From an uncultured Lachnobacterium sp. (lineage in GTDB: Bacteria; Bacillota; Clostridia; Lachnospirales; Lachnospiraceae), in NCBI GenBank assembly GCA_900546625.1, contig URDU01000012.1, positions 6,618 through 70,617 on the forward strand: a stretch of 64,000 nucleotides of DNA, in the 5' to 3' direction. This document shows positions 63,842 through 64,000 of the stretch, piece after piece (positions within the stretch are counted from its first letter, which is position 1; each line of letters opens with the position of its first letter). The notes under the pieces were generated by a model. The model had not been told where the DNA came from, made no database searches, and saw only the letters and a program-made list of their open reading frames with translations. The translations under genes and the position numbers were made by a program.

Positions 63842-64000
63842 ATTAAGCCCTCGACCTATTAGTAACAGTCAGCTCCACATGTTGCCATGCTTCCACCTCT
63901 GCCCTATCTACCTTGTAGTCTTCAAGGGGTCTTACTCCATTTGGAGGGATATCTCATCTTGAGGGGGGCTTCACGCTTAGATGCCTTCAGCGTTTATCCC
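63842..64000 (-). rRNA. 23S ribosomal RNA, 3' end (partial)
   Basis: The minus strand contains the conserved end of 23S rRNA, from GGGATAAACGCTGAAGGCAT through AGATGAGATATCCC to GAGCTGACTGTTACTAATAG-GTCGAGGGCTTAAT. About 159 nt are in the window; the rest lies to the right. Between it and the terminator there is no 5S gene, only a spacer with three possible hairpins (63710-63830). Confidence 0.97.

Overview
The window looks like a chromosomal segment of a low-to-moderate GC Gram-positive anaerobe, most probably a gut Lachnospiraceae (Agathobacter/Eubacterium rectale or Roseburia type). The clues are FeoA/FeoA/FeoB with a FeoB-associated Cys-rich peptide, DUF3793 beside a flavodoxin, AddAB instead of RecBCD, an UPF0210/ACT pair, a ZTP riboswitch, and lipoprotein and MCP genes with strong AGGAGG-type ribosome binding sites. 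This assignment is inference from gene content and not from a database match. Nearly every gene is on the minus strand; htpG is the only clear plus-strand gene.

Layout. (1) About 1-13.9 kb: an extracellular/capsular polysaccharide operon read right to left. It opens with an SF2 helicase, then a polyprenyl glycosylphosphotransferase, a UDP-sugar dehydrogenase, a PssD/PssE (Alg14/Alg13-like) pair, an ATP-grasp protein, several glycosyltransferases, a hexapeptide acetyltransferase broken in a run of nine G, a Wzy-like membrane protein and a polysaccharide pyruvyl transferase cut by the window edge. The distal part is much more AT-rich than the rest. (2) 13.9-15.45 kb, directly upstream of that operon: a tyrosine recombinase gene flanked by two inverted 27-bp identical sites (10-bp arms, 5-bp asymmetric centre), with a near-consensus promoter just inside the far site pointing outwards. 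This is the architecture of a self-contained invertible promoter switch. As sequenced it points away from the operon and runs into a terminator (apparently OFF). (3) 15.5-22.1 kb: an Rpn-nuclease remnant, flavodoxin + DUF3793, a full-length Rpn-like nuclease, and a feoA-feoA-feoB-small peptides-Fur-like iron operon. The feo and DUF3793 promoters share the palindrome GTTAG-N6-CTAAC. (4) 22.1-29.2 kb: a 200-bp long-hairpin element, cysE, a YihY/BrkB membrane protein, a thioesterase, CIRCE-controlled htpG, a PAP2 phosphatase, a parvulin lipoprotein and a small acidic protein. (5) 29.3-39.5 kb: addAB and a two-gene solute-binding lipoprotein/chemoreceptor unit. (6) 39.7-54.4 kb: a split AICAR transformylase / PurO-type IMP cyclohydrolase pair behind a ZTP riboswitch, UPF0210-ACT, a WalJ-like hydrolase, an FtsA-domain protein, coaE, polA, an M24 peptidase, a thioesterase and a Suv3-like helicase. 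(7) 54.4-64 kb: an FKBP isomerase, a YfhO/LtaS-like pair, tRNA-Leu(CAA), a diguanylate cyclase, a UPF0104 membrane protein, a uracil/xanthine permease and the 3' end of a 23S rRNA gene with no adjacent 5S gene.

The strongest lead is the combination at 1-15.5 kb: a recombinase-bearing invertible promoter cassette at the head of a polysaccharide operon that also carries a homopolymeric frameshift in an acetyltransferase. Together these suggest two independent layers of phase variation (on/off and decoration) on one surface polymer. This is inference from sequence architecture; inversion was not observed.
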